DNA from: Alphaproteobacteria bacterium
Lineage (GTDB): Bacteria > Pseudomonadota > Alphaproteobacteria > JANQMY01
NCBI GenBank assembly: GCA_028289425.1
Contig: JANQPL010000017.1
Span: 535,287 to 599,286, forward strand
Reading direction: 5' to 3'
Length of the DNA stretch: 64,000 nt
Shown: positions 1 to 8,537 of the stretch, one piece after another
Layout of the letters: each line of letters begins with the position of its first letter
Numbering within the stretch: position 1 is the first letter of the stretch
Made by a program: the position numbers and the translations under genes
The notes under the pieces: model-generated
The model's input: the letters and a program-made list of their open reading frames with translations, nothing else
Told to the model about the DNA's origin: nothing
Database searches by the model: none

Positions 1-1
1 T

Positions 2-883
2 CATGAAGGACGGGGACTTACGGCAAGGCAGTTTTTTGACGTGTGGAATGCCGAGTTATCGGAAGCCAATAGGGAAGACGCGGCCCTCTATCTCGCTCGG
101 TCGACGGCTAGAGGTGCCCCCACCTCCACAACGTTGGCGTTTTCCTGCAGCGCGGATTTGGATACGGCTTTCAAGCGGCTCAGCATTTTCAAACCGCTTG
201 TCTTTCCACTACATCTCGGCATCGAAAAAACCGATGCGGGCTTCGACCTATCGCTCAAACCCGTCGATCCGGATGTGCCGATTCCGGATACATTTGCTGC
301 GTTTGAAATCTACTATTTGGTTGCTTTGGCGCGAAACTGTACGAACGAGAAGATCGTTCCCTTGTCCGTGAAAATTCCGGGAGCTTTGATGAACCGCGCG
401 AACGCAGAACAGTATCTAGGCGTTACTATTCGAGAAGGGCGCTACGCGCAGCTTCAACTTTCGGCCGAAGACCTTCGTCTGCCGCTCATTTCGGTGAATG
501 AGGAAATGTGGGAGGAATTTGAACCGGGCCTGTATCAGAGGCTGCTTGATCGAGATCGGAATTCGGCGATGAGCATGCGCGTTCGTCGTGCTTTGATTCA
601 GTTGCTGCCGAGCGGTCATGCTTCCGCTGATGCTGTTTGCAAACATCTTCATATCAGCAAAAGAAGCCTTTATCGCTATCTCAGAAGTGAAGGTGAAACC
701 TTTCAATCGGTATTGGACGCAACGCGCTCCGAGCTTTCGCTCCACTACCTGTCCAACAATGATTTGAGCATTGACGAAATATCTTACTTGTTGGCGTTTC
801 GAGATCCCAACTCGTTCTACCGTGCCTTTCGTGGATGGACCGGGATGACTCCCATGGAAGCCCGCTCTCGGCGCATACAATAG
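2..883 (+). CDS. AraC family transcriptional regulator (5' end outside window)
   Basis: The reading frame is open to the left edge of the window, so the N-terminus is missing; a GTG at 41 lies inside the protein rather than at its start. The visible part has the N-terminal ligand-domain region of the 'arabinose-binding domain' AraC type (about the first 190 residues) and a C-terminal double helix-turn-helix, with 'HLHISKRSLYRYL' as a recognition-helix region and the AraC signature ending 'FRDPNSFYRAFRGWTG'. The last 30 or so residues are nearly identical to the second AraC protein at 3735-4736, so the two are paralogues flanking the iorAB-type genes. It converges on the molybdenum hydroxylase gene with a 24-base gap. 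It probably controls neighbouring catabolic genes; the inducer is unknown. Confidence 0.9.
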   Translation, partial: HEGRGLTARQFFDVWNAELSEANREDAALYLARSTARGAPTSTTLAFSCSADLDTAFKRLSIFKPLVFPLHLGIEKTDAGFDLSLKPVDPDVPIPDTFAAFEIYYLVALARNCTNEKIVPLSVKIPGALMNRANAEQYLGVTIREGRYAQLQLSAEDLRLPLISVNEEMWEEFEPGLYQRLLDRDRNSAMSMRVRRALIQLLPSGHASADAVCKHLHISKRSLYRYLRSEGETFQSVLDATRSELSLHYLSNNDLSIDEISYLLAFRDPNSFYRAFRGWTGMTPMEARSRRIQ

Positions 884-907
884 AGCAAAGTTACGTCTGG
901 CGACCGG

Positions 908-3136
908 CTAAGCGCCCACATCAAATCTCTGTTTCGACAGTGGTAGCTCCCTTACGCGAACGCCGGTTGCCGCGTAGATGGCGTTGCACACGGCGGGCGC
1001 CAGGGGTGGCAATCCCGGTTCACCACCACCGCCCAAGGTTTCGCTGTCCCCATTGATAATGGACACCTCAACGTCCGGCATTTCGCTGATCCGAAGCATT
1101 TCGTAGTCATGGAAATTGCTTTGCTCAACGGCACCGTTCTTGAGCGTGATTTCGCCGTACAGCGCGGCCGTCAGTCCGTACACGATGGAGCTTTCCATTT
1201 GGGTGGTGAACCCGAACGGATTCATGGCAAAGCCGGGATCGGCGGCGCAATACACTTTGGTAACGCGCGGTGAGCCGCTAGACATATCCACTTCGGCTAC
1301 TTCGGCAACGATTGTACCGAAGGCTTGGGTGATGGCGATGCCGCGCCCGTATCCTCCTGCAAGGGGACTGCCCCAATCCGCCATCTCGGCCGCCGTGTCC
1401 AACACCTTTCGATAACGCGGTGACCGGCGCAGCATCCTTCGCCGAAACTCATAAGGATCTTGCCCCGCTGCGACGGCCAGCTCGTCGATGAAAGATTCTT
1501 TGAAGAAGCCGTGTTGGCTTGCATCCACGGAACGCCAATCGCCAAACCGCAGATGCATTGATACCTCTTCAAGCACACGGATCTTTTGATGGGGAATATC
1601 GTAATATCCGATGAGGGCGGCGTCCGGCGGGTCTTTTTGGTGCAGGAACAAATTGTCCCAGCTCAATATGTCTCCCGCCTTGTTCAACCCGGCTTTAAGC
1701 CGGCTTGTGGTGCAGGTGCGATAGTACGCCTTCTGAATATCTTCTTCGCGCGACCAGATCGTCTTAACGGGAACACCGGCGGCTTGCGCAACGCGTGCGC
1801 CAAAAACCGCGTAGTCGTCGCGCAGCCGCCGACCGAACCCGCCCCCCAGAGCCATTTGATGAATGCGCACTTGATCCTTTTCGAAGCCAATAGCGTTCGC
1901 AGCCTCTGTGCGTGCACGCAGTGGAACCTGGGCCCCCGTCCAAATATCGCACACACCATCATGGACCCATGCCGTACAATTCACTGGCTCCATGGCGGCA
2001 TGGGCCAGGAAGGGGACACGGTATTCCGCTACAACCTTGGTCGCCGCGTCGTTGATGGCGTTCGCCGCATCACCTTCGTCAACGAGTGTGGTGCCGCCCT
2101 CTTCGGCGGCGTCATCGAGAGCGTCCCCGTAACGCTCAAATAGGCCGTCTTGGTCCAGATCATCATTGTCTGTCTTGGACCAAGTGGTCTCGATCGTGTT
2201 AATGGCTTGTTGCGCTTGCCAATAGCCATCCGCGACGACGGCAACGAAATCTTGAAGATTGAGCACCTGCCGGACGCCGGGCATGGATTTGGCCGTTTCG
2301 GCATTCATGGATGTGAGCGTTGCGCCGATCACTGGCGCGGCAAAGACAGCAGCGTACTTCAACTCATGTTCTGGGATGATTGCATCGATCCCGTACTGAG
2401 CGGAGCCGTCGACCTTTTCCCGCAGGTCCACCCTTGGAATGGGTTTCCCCATGAGTTTGAACTCACTGGGCTTCTTGAGCGCCGGATGAGTCGGCAGCGG
2501 TTGTTCCGAGGCGGCTGCGGCAAATTCCGCATAGGGCGCCGACTTGCCGCTCGCGTCGTGGAAAAGGGTGCTTTTTTCCGTACGAATTTCCCCGGTCGGT
2601 ACATTCCAAGCGTCTGACGCCGCGCCGATGAGCATGTGCCGGGCGGCGGCCCCGGCAACGCGCATGCCCCGTTGGCCCGTAGATCTAACAGAGGCACTGC
2701 CGCCGGTGGCGTAACCGTCCGCCATTTTGGCAAGGCGCGTGAAAACACCATCTATTGTGGGTTCAAGCCAGTTGGGGCCCCCGAGCGTGCCGGGCGCGAC
2801 AAATAACCGGGCCATGTGCTGCGAGACGTAATCGCCCGTTGTGGGGGCTTCGATAACGGTGACCTTTTCCCAATCAGCATCGAGCTCGTCCGCCAGCATT
2901 TGGGCAAGAGATGTCCGAACGCCCTGTCCCATCTCCGTATGCGGAACGATGGCGGTGACGACATTGTCGGCGTCGATTTTGACCCAACTGTTGATGAGCT
3001 CTTCGCCCTCACCTCCGGCAACCAGCGGTTTGAGTGAATCGACAGGATTGCCGGGGCGCAGGGCAACGCCGACCGCAAATGCACCGCCGGCGAGAAGCCC
3101 GGAACCGATAACCGCTCGTCTGGTCCATTTTCCCAT
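908..3136 (-). CDS. Molybdopterin-binding subunit of a two-subunit Mo hydroxylase (isoquinoline 1-oxidoreductase beta type)
   Basis: Large catalytic subunit of the xanthine-dehydrogenase superfamily, 742 residues, the usual length of IorB-like proteins. The N-terminus carries Arg6-Arg7 before a hydrophobic stretch, a twin-arginine-like export signal typical of this family. The molybdopterin contacts are visible: HAAMEP at about 379-384 and GGGFGRR at about 431-437. The catalytic glutamate is probably Glu706 in GGGGEPGLPP. The small iron-sulfur subunit gene lies 12 bases upstream, so the two are co-transcribed. No FAD subunit is present, as expected for the IorAB type, which passes electrons to a cytochrome. 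The family hydroxylates N-heterocycles or oxidises aldehydes; the substrate here is unknown. Confidence 0.92.
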   Translation of the reverse strand: MGKWTRRAVIGSGLLAGGAFAVGVALRPGNPVDSLKPLVAGGEGEELINSWVKIDADNVVTAIVPHTEMGQGVRTSLAQMLADELDADWEKVTVIEAPTTGDYVSQHMARLFVAPGTLGGPNWLEPTIDGVFTRLAKMADGYATGGSASVRSTGQRGMRVAGAAARHMLIGAASDAWNVPTGEIRTEKSTLFHDASGKSAPYAEFAAAASEQPLPTHPALKKPSEFKLMGKPIPRVDLREKVDGSAQYGIDAIIPEHELKYAAVFAAPVIGATLTSMNAETAKSMPGVRQVLNLQDFVAVVADGYWQAQQAINTIETTWSKTDNDDLDQDGLFERYGDALDDAAEEGGTTLVDEGDAANAINDAATKVVAEYRVPFLAHAAMEPVNCTAWVHDGVCDIWTGAQVPLRARTEAANAIGFEKDQVRIHQMALGGGFGRRLRDDYAVFGARVAQAAGVPVKTIWSREEDIQKAYYRTCTTSRLKAGLNKAGDILSWDNLFLHQKDPPDAALIGYYDIPHQKIRVLEEVSMHLRFGDWRSVDASQHGFFKESFIDELAVAAGQDPYEFRRRMLRRSPRYRKVLDTAAEMADWGSPLAGGYGRGIAITQAFGTIVAEVAEVDMSSGSPRVTKVYCAADPGFAMNPFGFTTQMESSIVYGLTAALYGEITLKNGAVEQSNFHDYEMLRISEMPDVEVSIINGDSETLGGGGEPGLPPLAPAVCNAIYAATGVRVRELPLSKQRFDVGA

Positions 3137-3148
3137 TGTGCTGCTCCC

Positions 3149-3604
3149 CTAGCTCGACGCGGCCGTCTTAATGGCTCTTCTGATTTGTGGGTAGGTCCCG
3201 CAGCGGCACACATTGCCCGACATGGCATCGTCGATGTCTTCGTCCGTGGGATTTGGGTTGTCTCTCAACAGCGCCGTTGCCGACATGATCTGGCCGGATT
3301 GGCAGTACCCGCATTGGGGCACTTGTTCGTCGATCCAAGCTTGTTGCACCTTGCTCAACGAACCGTCCGGCGCTGCGAGACCTTCGATTGTCGTGATGGT
3401 GCCCCCATCCGCCGCGGAGATTGGCGTTGAGCAAGAGCGGATGGGATAACCATCCAGATGAATGGTGCAGGCGCCACATTGCGCAATGCCGCAACCGAAT
3501 TTTGTTCCGGTCATCTGCAGATTCTCTCGAACCACCCATAAAATGGGCGTGTCCGGATCCACATCGATCTGATGTGTTGTGCCATTTACCGTCACGCTAA
3601 TCAT
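3149..3604 (-). CDS. Two [2Fe-2S] cluster small subunit of Mo hydroxylase (isoquinoline 1-oxidoreductase alpha type)
   Basis: A 151-residue iron-sulfur subunit. Cys38, 43, 46 and 58 form the plant-ferredoxin-like cluster site, and Cys98, 101, 133 and 135 form the second [2Fe-2S] site ([11 protein letters not shown] and CRC). This is the complete set for the family. It would carry electrons from the molybdenum centre of the downstream subunit (908-3136) to an external acceptor. It starts with ATG and is followed after 12 bases by the large subunit. A paralogue with the same cysteine spacing is at 10872-11330. Confidence 0.93.
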   Translation of the reverse strand: MISVTVNGTTHQIDVDPDTPILWVVRENLQMTGTKFGCGIAQCGACTIHLDGYPIRSCSTPISAADGGTITTIEGLAAPDGSLSKVQQAWIDEQVPQCGYCQSGQIMSATALLRDNPNPTDEDIDDAMSGNVCRCGTYPQIRRAIKTAASS

Positions 3605-3734
3605 GAAACTTCCCCTGCGCGTCTGTCGACGTTACCGCCCTGTATTGGATTTAGCGTAGGGCAGGGGCATAGCCGTTCAATAACGGATCGCGCCAAAAAA
3701 CTTGCGCGTCGTGCCAAAGCGAAAAGGGAATTCG

Positions 3735-4736
3735 TTAGTGGGTGGTTTGGCTGCGGGCTTCCATCGGGGTCATGCCTGTCCATCCGCGGAACGCGCGGTA
3801 GAAAGAGTTGGGGTCGCGGAACGCCAGCAAGTATGAAATTTCTTCGACGCTGATGTCGTCTTTTGCCAAGTATTGCAGAGACAGTTCCGAACGCGTTTCG
3901 TCTAAGATCGATTGAAAAGTCTGACCTTCGGTTTTCAGGTGGCGTTGCAGGCTGCGCTTGCTCACATGAAGGCGTTCGCACACGGATTCCACCGAAGCCT
4001 GACCGCTGGGTAAAATGGCCAACAAGGCATTCTTGACACGGTCGCTCATCATGGTTTCGCGATTGCGGTTCAAGAGCTTGGCCGTCAAGGTTTCTTGAAA
4101 GCCTGACCACAATTCCGCATTGGCTGAAACGAACGGCCGCCGAGCATCTTCCAGGCTGAACACGATCTTCGCTTTGTTTGATTTCGTCGCTTTGACGCCA
4201 AGATGATCTTCCAATGCCATCTGAGCGTCGATAGGGGCTGGCATGCCGACGGACACGGGAATGATGTGCTCTGCCGTCAAAGTGCGGGCCACGTCGATGA
4301 AGTAAGCGAGTTCGAAAGCCGCAAGTCCGGATGGCAGAGGGACTTCGGGGTCGCCTGATACAAATGCCAACGTAAACGTTGACCGGTCGCTCTTAACTTC
4401 AAGAGCAATCGGGCCAACCAGCGGTTTGAACAAGGCCAGACGTTCGGCGCCCGCTTCCATATTTGGGCTGCAAGAGAAGGCGTACATGGCAACGTTGTAC
4501 GGAACCCGCGCCTGAGCCCTTCCTAAAAACAGAGGCAGGTCCGGCCGTTTTGCTTCCGACATGAATGCGTGCCAGATCTGGTAGTGTTGCGCCGCAGGGA
4601 TGCGATTGTCCTCGTGCTGTAACGCGTCTGCGGGGAGTCCGGCGCGGCGGAGCACGCGCTCGGGCGAGATTTTCAGTGCGGCGCAGGCCTTTCGGGTCGC
4701 GGCAACGAAAGGAAACTTGTCTCTGCGGGGCGTCAT
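3735..4736 (-). CDS. AraC family transcriptional regulator
   Basis: A full-length AraC regulator of 333 residues with an N-terminal ligand-binding domain and C-terminal double HTH (HLKTEGQTFQSIL region, then the ISYLLAFRDPNSFYRAF signature). The frame is open further upstream to 4874, but the ATG at 4736 is chosen because GAAGAG lies just before it and because MTPRRDKFPF is a typical family start. It lies 130 bases upstream of the iron-sulfur subunit gene on the same strand, so it is the natural candidate regulator of that operon. It is closely related to the partial AraC gene at the left edge of the window. Confidence 0.9.
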   Translation of the reverse strand: MTPRRDKFPFVAATRKACAALKISPERVLRRAGLPADALQHEDNRIPAAQHYQIWHAFMSEAKRPDLPLFLGRAQARVPYNVAMYAFSCSPNMEAGAERLALFKPLVGPIALEVKSDRSTFTLAFVSGDPEVPLPSGLAAFELAYFIDVARTLTAEHIIPVSVGMPAPIDAQMALEDHLGVKATKSNKAKIVFSLEDARRPFVSANAELWSGFQETLTAKLLNRNRETMMSDRVKNALLAILPSGQASVESVCERLHVSKRSLQRHLKTEGQTFQSILDETRSELSLQYLAKDDISVEEISYLLAFRDPNSFYRAFRGWTGMTPMEARSQTTH

Positions 4737-5010
4737 GATCTCTTCGTATTCATTGTCGCAATGGTCGTTCTTCGATAGTGAACGATGAGTGGGGGGCGTC
4801 CAGATGCATCGCTCAGCAAATCGGATCTTGGCATCATTTGTTATAGATTTGGCGCGATATGCAAGCCCAACCAAGGGCGTTGCGGTTTACTTCTTCTACA
4901 AATCACGACTGTGATCTGGTCCAAAACAATCGGCCTTGGTTAAACAGAGCTTATTTGATAACGCCTGGTGCGGCGTCTTGAGCGGCTTGTCTGGCCGGGC
5001 GGAGCGTAAG

Positions 5011-5694
5011 ATGGAATTTGAAGAATTGGTCCGCACACGTCGAAGTGTGAGAGGGTACAAACCCGATCCGGTTCCGCGCGCGGTGATCGACGACATCATT
5101 GCGTTTGCGAAATGTGCGCCGTCCTCCATGAACACGCAGCCCTGGCATGTTCACGTGCTCACGGGTGAACCGCTTGACCGGGTGCGCCAGCGCAATATGG
5201 AAGAGATGCTTGCGGGGGCCAAGCCGCAGAGAGACATTTTTACGCATGGTCCGTACGAAGGTGAGCACCGCCGGCGCCAGGTAGAGATTGCCGTTCAACT
5301 GTTTGAAGCAATGGGCATTGCGCGTGACGACAAACCCCGCCGGCAGGACTGGGTGCTGCGCGGCTATCGTCAGTTCGATGCGCCTGTTTCGCTGGTCTTG
5401 ACCTATGACCGGTGTCTCGATCCCGGGGCGACATGCCATTTCGATTTGGGCGCCTTGTCTTACGGCATTGTTTTGGCTGCCTGGAATCATGGTTTGGGGA
5501 CGGTGGTGAATGGACAAGGAATCACGCGCTCTGACATCGTGCGCGAGATTGCCGAAATACCGGATGATGAAGTGATTATGACCTGCATCGCCATGGGCTA
5601 CCCGGATGATAGTTTTTCGGCCAACGGGGTCACGTCGGGGCGAGAATCCAACGAGAGTTTCGTGCGTTACGTGGGATTTGAAGAGGACTGCTAA
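5011..5694 (+). CDS. Nitroreductase family protein
   Basis: A 227-residue FMN-dependent nitroreductase-fold protein. The start of the fold, EFEELVRTRRSVRGYKPDPV, and the APSSMNTQPWH segment that binds FMN are clear. The C-terminal third has the GLGTVVNGQG and AMGYPDD signatures. The ATG at 5011 is preferred over the earlier GTG at 4936 because GGAG precedes it by 6 bases and the family begins here. Members reduce nitroaromatics, quinones or enones with NAD(P)H; the substrate cannot be told. An MFS transporter follows on the same strand after 105 bases. Confidence 0.88.
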   Translation: MEFEELVRTRRSVRGYKPDPVPRAVIDDIIAFAKCAPSSMNTQPWHVHVLTGEPLDRVRQRNMEEMLAGAKPQRDIFTHGPYEGEHRRRQVEIAVQLFEAMGIARDDKPRRQDWVLRGYRQFDAPVSLVLTYDRCLDPGATCHFDLGALSYGIVLAAWNHGLGTVVNGQGITRSDIVREIAEIPDDEVIMTCIAMGYPDDSFSANGVTSGRESNESFVRYVGFEEDC

Positions 5695-5799
5695 ACGCGG
5701 ATGCGATGAATGCGGTCCCAGCGTTGCCAGAGGCTTTGCCTGACCGCCACTCTCTCTTCACGACCAGATTAACCGCGCATGCTGCCGGGGAAGGAACGA

Positions 5800-7143
5800 A
5801 TGGAACAACCGAAATTGAGCCAATCCTCGACCGCTGCGCAAGCATTTCGTCAACGGGCGGATCGATTGCGGCTTTCCCTTGAGAGCTCGTCCGGCAGCTA
5901 TTTCCTTGGTTTGCTGTTCCTTGTCTCGGTTTTCAATTTCTTGGATCGTCAGGTTCTGTCGATCGTTCAGGAACAGATCAAGCTGGATTTGAGCCTCACC
6001 GACGGACAATTGGGATATCTCGCGCTGGGGTTTGGTCTGATGCATGCCGCCTGCGCGCTGCCGATCGGCCGCGTTGCGGATCGCGTACCTCGAAAATCAG
6101 TCTTGGTGGGCTGCCTAACGGTTTGGAGCTCTTTCACGGTTTTTTGCGGGCTGGCCGGCAACTATGTGCAGCTTTTGTTGATGCGCATGGGTGTTGCGTT
6201 TGGTGAAGCTGGTGTCACGCCCACCACCTATTCAATGATTTCCGACAAATTCCCACTCAGTCGGCGTGCCACGGCGATTTCAATTTGCAGCGCAGGGATA
6301 CCGGTGGGGCTTATGCTCTCGCTCTTTTTGGGCGGAATCATCGCCGAGAATTTTGGGTGGCGCCTGACATTTGTTGCGTTCGGTTTGCCCGGCATTCTGT
6401 TGGCGCTGGTGTTTTATTTCACCGTGAAGGCGCCCCAGCGCGGCGAAGCTGACGGGATCAAGGAAGTATCAAACGCCAGTTTCCAGACGACGTTCTTTCA
6501 TTTACTCGCCACACGGACATTTCTGCTTGTGCTGATTGGGTCCGCCGTGAAAGCATTTGCGACCAACAGTGTGTTGCAATGGATGCCGTCCTTCTACATA
6601 CGCAAATTTGATCTGAGCATGGCGGAAGTCGGGGTCACGCTGGGTCCAATCATCGGGATTGTTGGATTGGTCAGTCTGGTGGGTGCGTCATATCTCGCTG
6701 ATCGCCTCTCTGAAAAAGACATTCGCTGGTATTCGTGGATCATTACCGGCGCGATGATCACGGCGTTTCCGTTCTTGTACCTTTCGCTCGTCAGCGGGAA
6801 CTATGTGCTCTCCCTCGTGTTCTTCGGCTTCGCCATCTTCTGCGGCAACTCCATGCTGGGAATCTCCAACGCATTAATTCAAAGCACGGCACCGGTCCAA
6901 ATGAGAGGCATGGCGTCCGCGATGAAGACGGTCGCGTTGAGCTTCATCGGCTACGGAATTGGCGGTGCTGCGGTCGGTCAGATGAGCGACATCTTCGCCA
7001 CCGGCGTTCCGGGGGAAGGGCTTCAGACCGCTCTCGTCATCGCTTCGTTTACCCATTTAATTGCCGGCGGCTTTTTTTGGATGAGTGCGTCGAGCCTGCG
7101 CCGGGATGTGGATGCTGCAAAGAAAACTTCCGGTTCTGCGTAG
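5800..7143 (+). CDS. MFS transporter
   Basis: A 447-residue major facilitator protein with about 12 hydrophobic segments. The first begins near residue 35 (YFLGLLFLVSVFNFLDRQ). The 'NFLDRQ' motif and GRVADRVPRKSVL between helices 2 and 3 are characteristic of the anion/organic-acid-like MFS group. ATG at 5800 is chosen because AAGGAAC lies 5 bases upstream, rather than ATG 5779. It probably imports or exports an organic acid or aromatic substrate of the neighbouring catabolic genes. Its stop lies 5 bases from the end of the convergent alcohol dehydrogenase gene. Confidence 0.88.
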   Translation: MEQPKLSQSSTAAQAFRQRADRLRLSLESSSGSYFLGLLFLVSVFNFLDRQVLSIVQEQIKLDLSLTDGQLGYLALGFGLMHAACALPIGRVADRVPRKSVLVGCLTVWSSFTVFCGLAGNYVQLLLMRMGVAFGEAGVTPTTYSMISDKFPLSRRATAISICSAGIPVGLMLSLFLGGIIAENFGWRLTFVAFGLPGILLALVFYFTVKAPQRGEADGIKEVSNASFQTTFFHLLATRTFLLVLIGSAVKAFATNSVLQWMPSFYIRKFDLSMAEVGVTLGPIIGIVGLVSLVGASYLADRLSEKDIRWYSWIITGAMITAFPFLYLSLVSGNYVLSLVFFGFAIFCGNSMLGISNALIQSTAPVQMRGMASAMKTVALSFIGYGIGGAAVGQMSDIFATGVPGEGLQTALVIASFTHLIAGGFFWMSASSLRRDVDAAKKTSGSA

Positions 7144-7148
7144 CGAAT

Positions 7149-8345
7149 TCAAACCGTCGATGCGAGCGCCAGCACGTCCCTCACATCTTCCGCCGTTGCC
7201 AAAGGCCGAAGATTGAATTTGGTGAGCAGCGGGTGGTCCAACGCTAAAGGCGCCATTTCGTCCAATTGAGCACCGCTAATGCCCAGGTCAGCGAATGTGG
7301 TTGGCATGTCCAATGTTTCGAGCAGTTCCGCCAGAATGACATGGAATGGATCGTTTGGCCGTCCCAGCAAGGACTTGATTGCGCTGTGCTGTTCCTCAGC
7401 ATACCCCTCCAGCCATTTCGCCTGCGCGAGCATGAGGATGCAGGCCACATCGCTATGACCCACCGAGGCGTAGGGCCCGACAATGTGCACCATCCAATGG
7501 CTGAACCCATGGATTGCGGTCATCTGACCGATACCGCAATAGGACGTGGCCAATTGGCACAGATGCATGGCGGTTCGGTCGTTGCGATCGGCTTTGAGGC
7601 GCGGCAGATTTTCCACAAACAGTTTGATCGCTTGTTCCGCAAGTGTGCTCGCGATCGGATGCGGGCGGGCGGAGCATCTTGTGTTGATGGCGTGGTCCAA
7701 TCCCCTGATCGCCGTGGACAACAAAAGTTTCTCAGGGGTGAGAGCAACAATGTCGGGATCGTAGATGATCGCCCGCGGCGCGCCGCCGACCACGCGATAC
7801 CTTGCTTTCAAATGTGTGTCCTCATCTACCGGTGTGGACCCGGACGTCCATTCCGCCGTGGACATGGTTGTCGGGATGAAGACCTGGCGCACAGTGGGCT
7901 GGCGCAACGATCCGGGAATGATGTCTGAGAAATCGGGCTTTACGCGCGACTGAAGGTTCAGCAGCCGTTCTTTATCATAGCAATTCTCTGTGAGGCAGAG
8001 CTGTGCGACTTTGCACAGATCCATCACCGATCCGCCACCGATTCCGAGAATGACGTCTGCTTGCGCGTCGCGGGCAGCTTCTGCGGCCGCAATGACATCC
8101 AATAACGGCGCGTGCTCCCCGACCTGGTCCGTGACCCCGACAAACTTGTCGCCCAAACAGGCTTCCAAATTGCGGACCACATCCGTTTTTCTGTTCACGC
8201 TTCTGGAGGAGACAATAAAGACCCGGTTGTAGTCCTTATCCTCCAAGTACCAAGGGAGGATTTGCGTGGCATCCACATTGTGGAACACATCCTCGTAACC
8301 CGCGAAACGAAAGTGGTGTTCGCGTCGTTCTGTAGACTGAGTCAT
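7149..8345 (-). CDS. Iron-containing alcohol dehydrogenase
   Basis: A 398-residue group III (iron-type) alcohol dehydrogenase. The N-terminal Rossmann-like part has the GIGGGSVMDLCKVAQL nucleotide-binding motif at about 100-115. The C-terminal helical metal domain has the conserved His-rich segments IHGFSHWMVH and GHSDVAC. A Thr-rich segment, IPTTMSTAEWTSGS, lies between them, as in the family. It should oxidise or reduce a small alcohol/aldehyde with NAD(P). It is divergent from the PQQ dehydrogenase gene, with about 190 bases between the starts, so both may respond to the same signal. Confidence 0.9.
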   Translation of the reverse strand: MTQSTERREHHFRFAGYEDVFHNVDATQILPWYLEDKDYNRVFIVSSRSVNRKTDVVRNLEACLGDKFVGVTDQVGEHAPLLDVIAAAEAARDAQADVILGIGGGSVMDLCKVAQLCLTENCYDKERLLNLQSRVKPDFSDIIPGSLRQPTVRQVFIPTTMSTAEWTSGSTPVDEDTHLKARYRVVGGAPRAIIYDPDIVALTPEKLLLSTAIRGLDHAINTRCSARPHPIASTLAEQAIKLFVENLPRLKADRNDRTAMHLCQLATSYCGIGQMTAIHGFSHWMVHIVGPYASVGHSDVACILMLAQAKWLEGYAEEQHSAIKSLLGRPNDPFHVILAELLETLDMPTTFADLGISGAQLDEMAPLALDHPLLTKFNLRPLATAEDVRDVLALASTV

Positions 8346-8537
8346 CTCTCCTCACTTTGGCTTTGTGGATCGGACCAATTGCCGAAATGATGGGAATGAC
8401 GGTGCTTTCGTATCAAGCTTCGCTGTCCGGAATGCGCCATTCATCGCGGTTGTGATGACTCAAAGCCATTGATCACTTGCGTTTTGTGACAGGTTCCAAA
8501 GCATGGAAATGTGAACCGAAAGCAAAGGGAGCATTCC

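Noticed and set aside
7143..7153. GAATTCAAA at the convergent end of the MFS and alcohol dehydrogenase genes
   Set aside because: It lies between two stop codons where no promoter is expected, so it is taken as chance.
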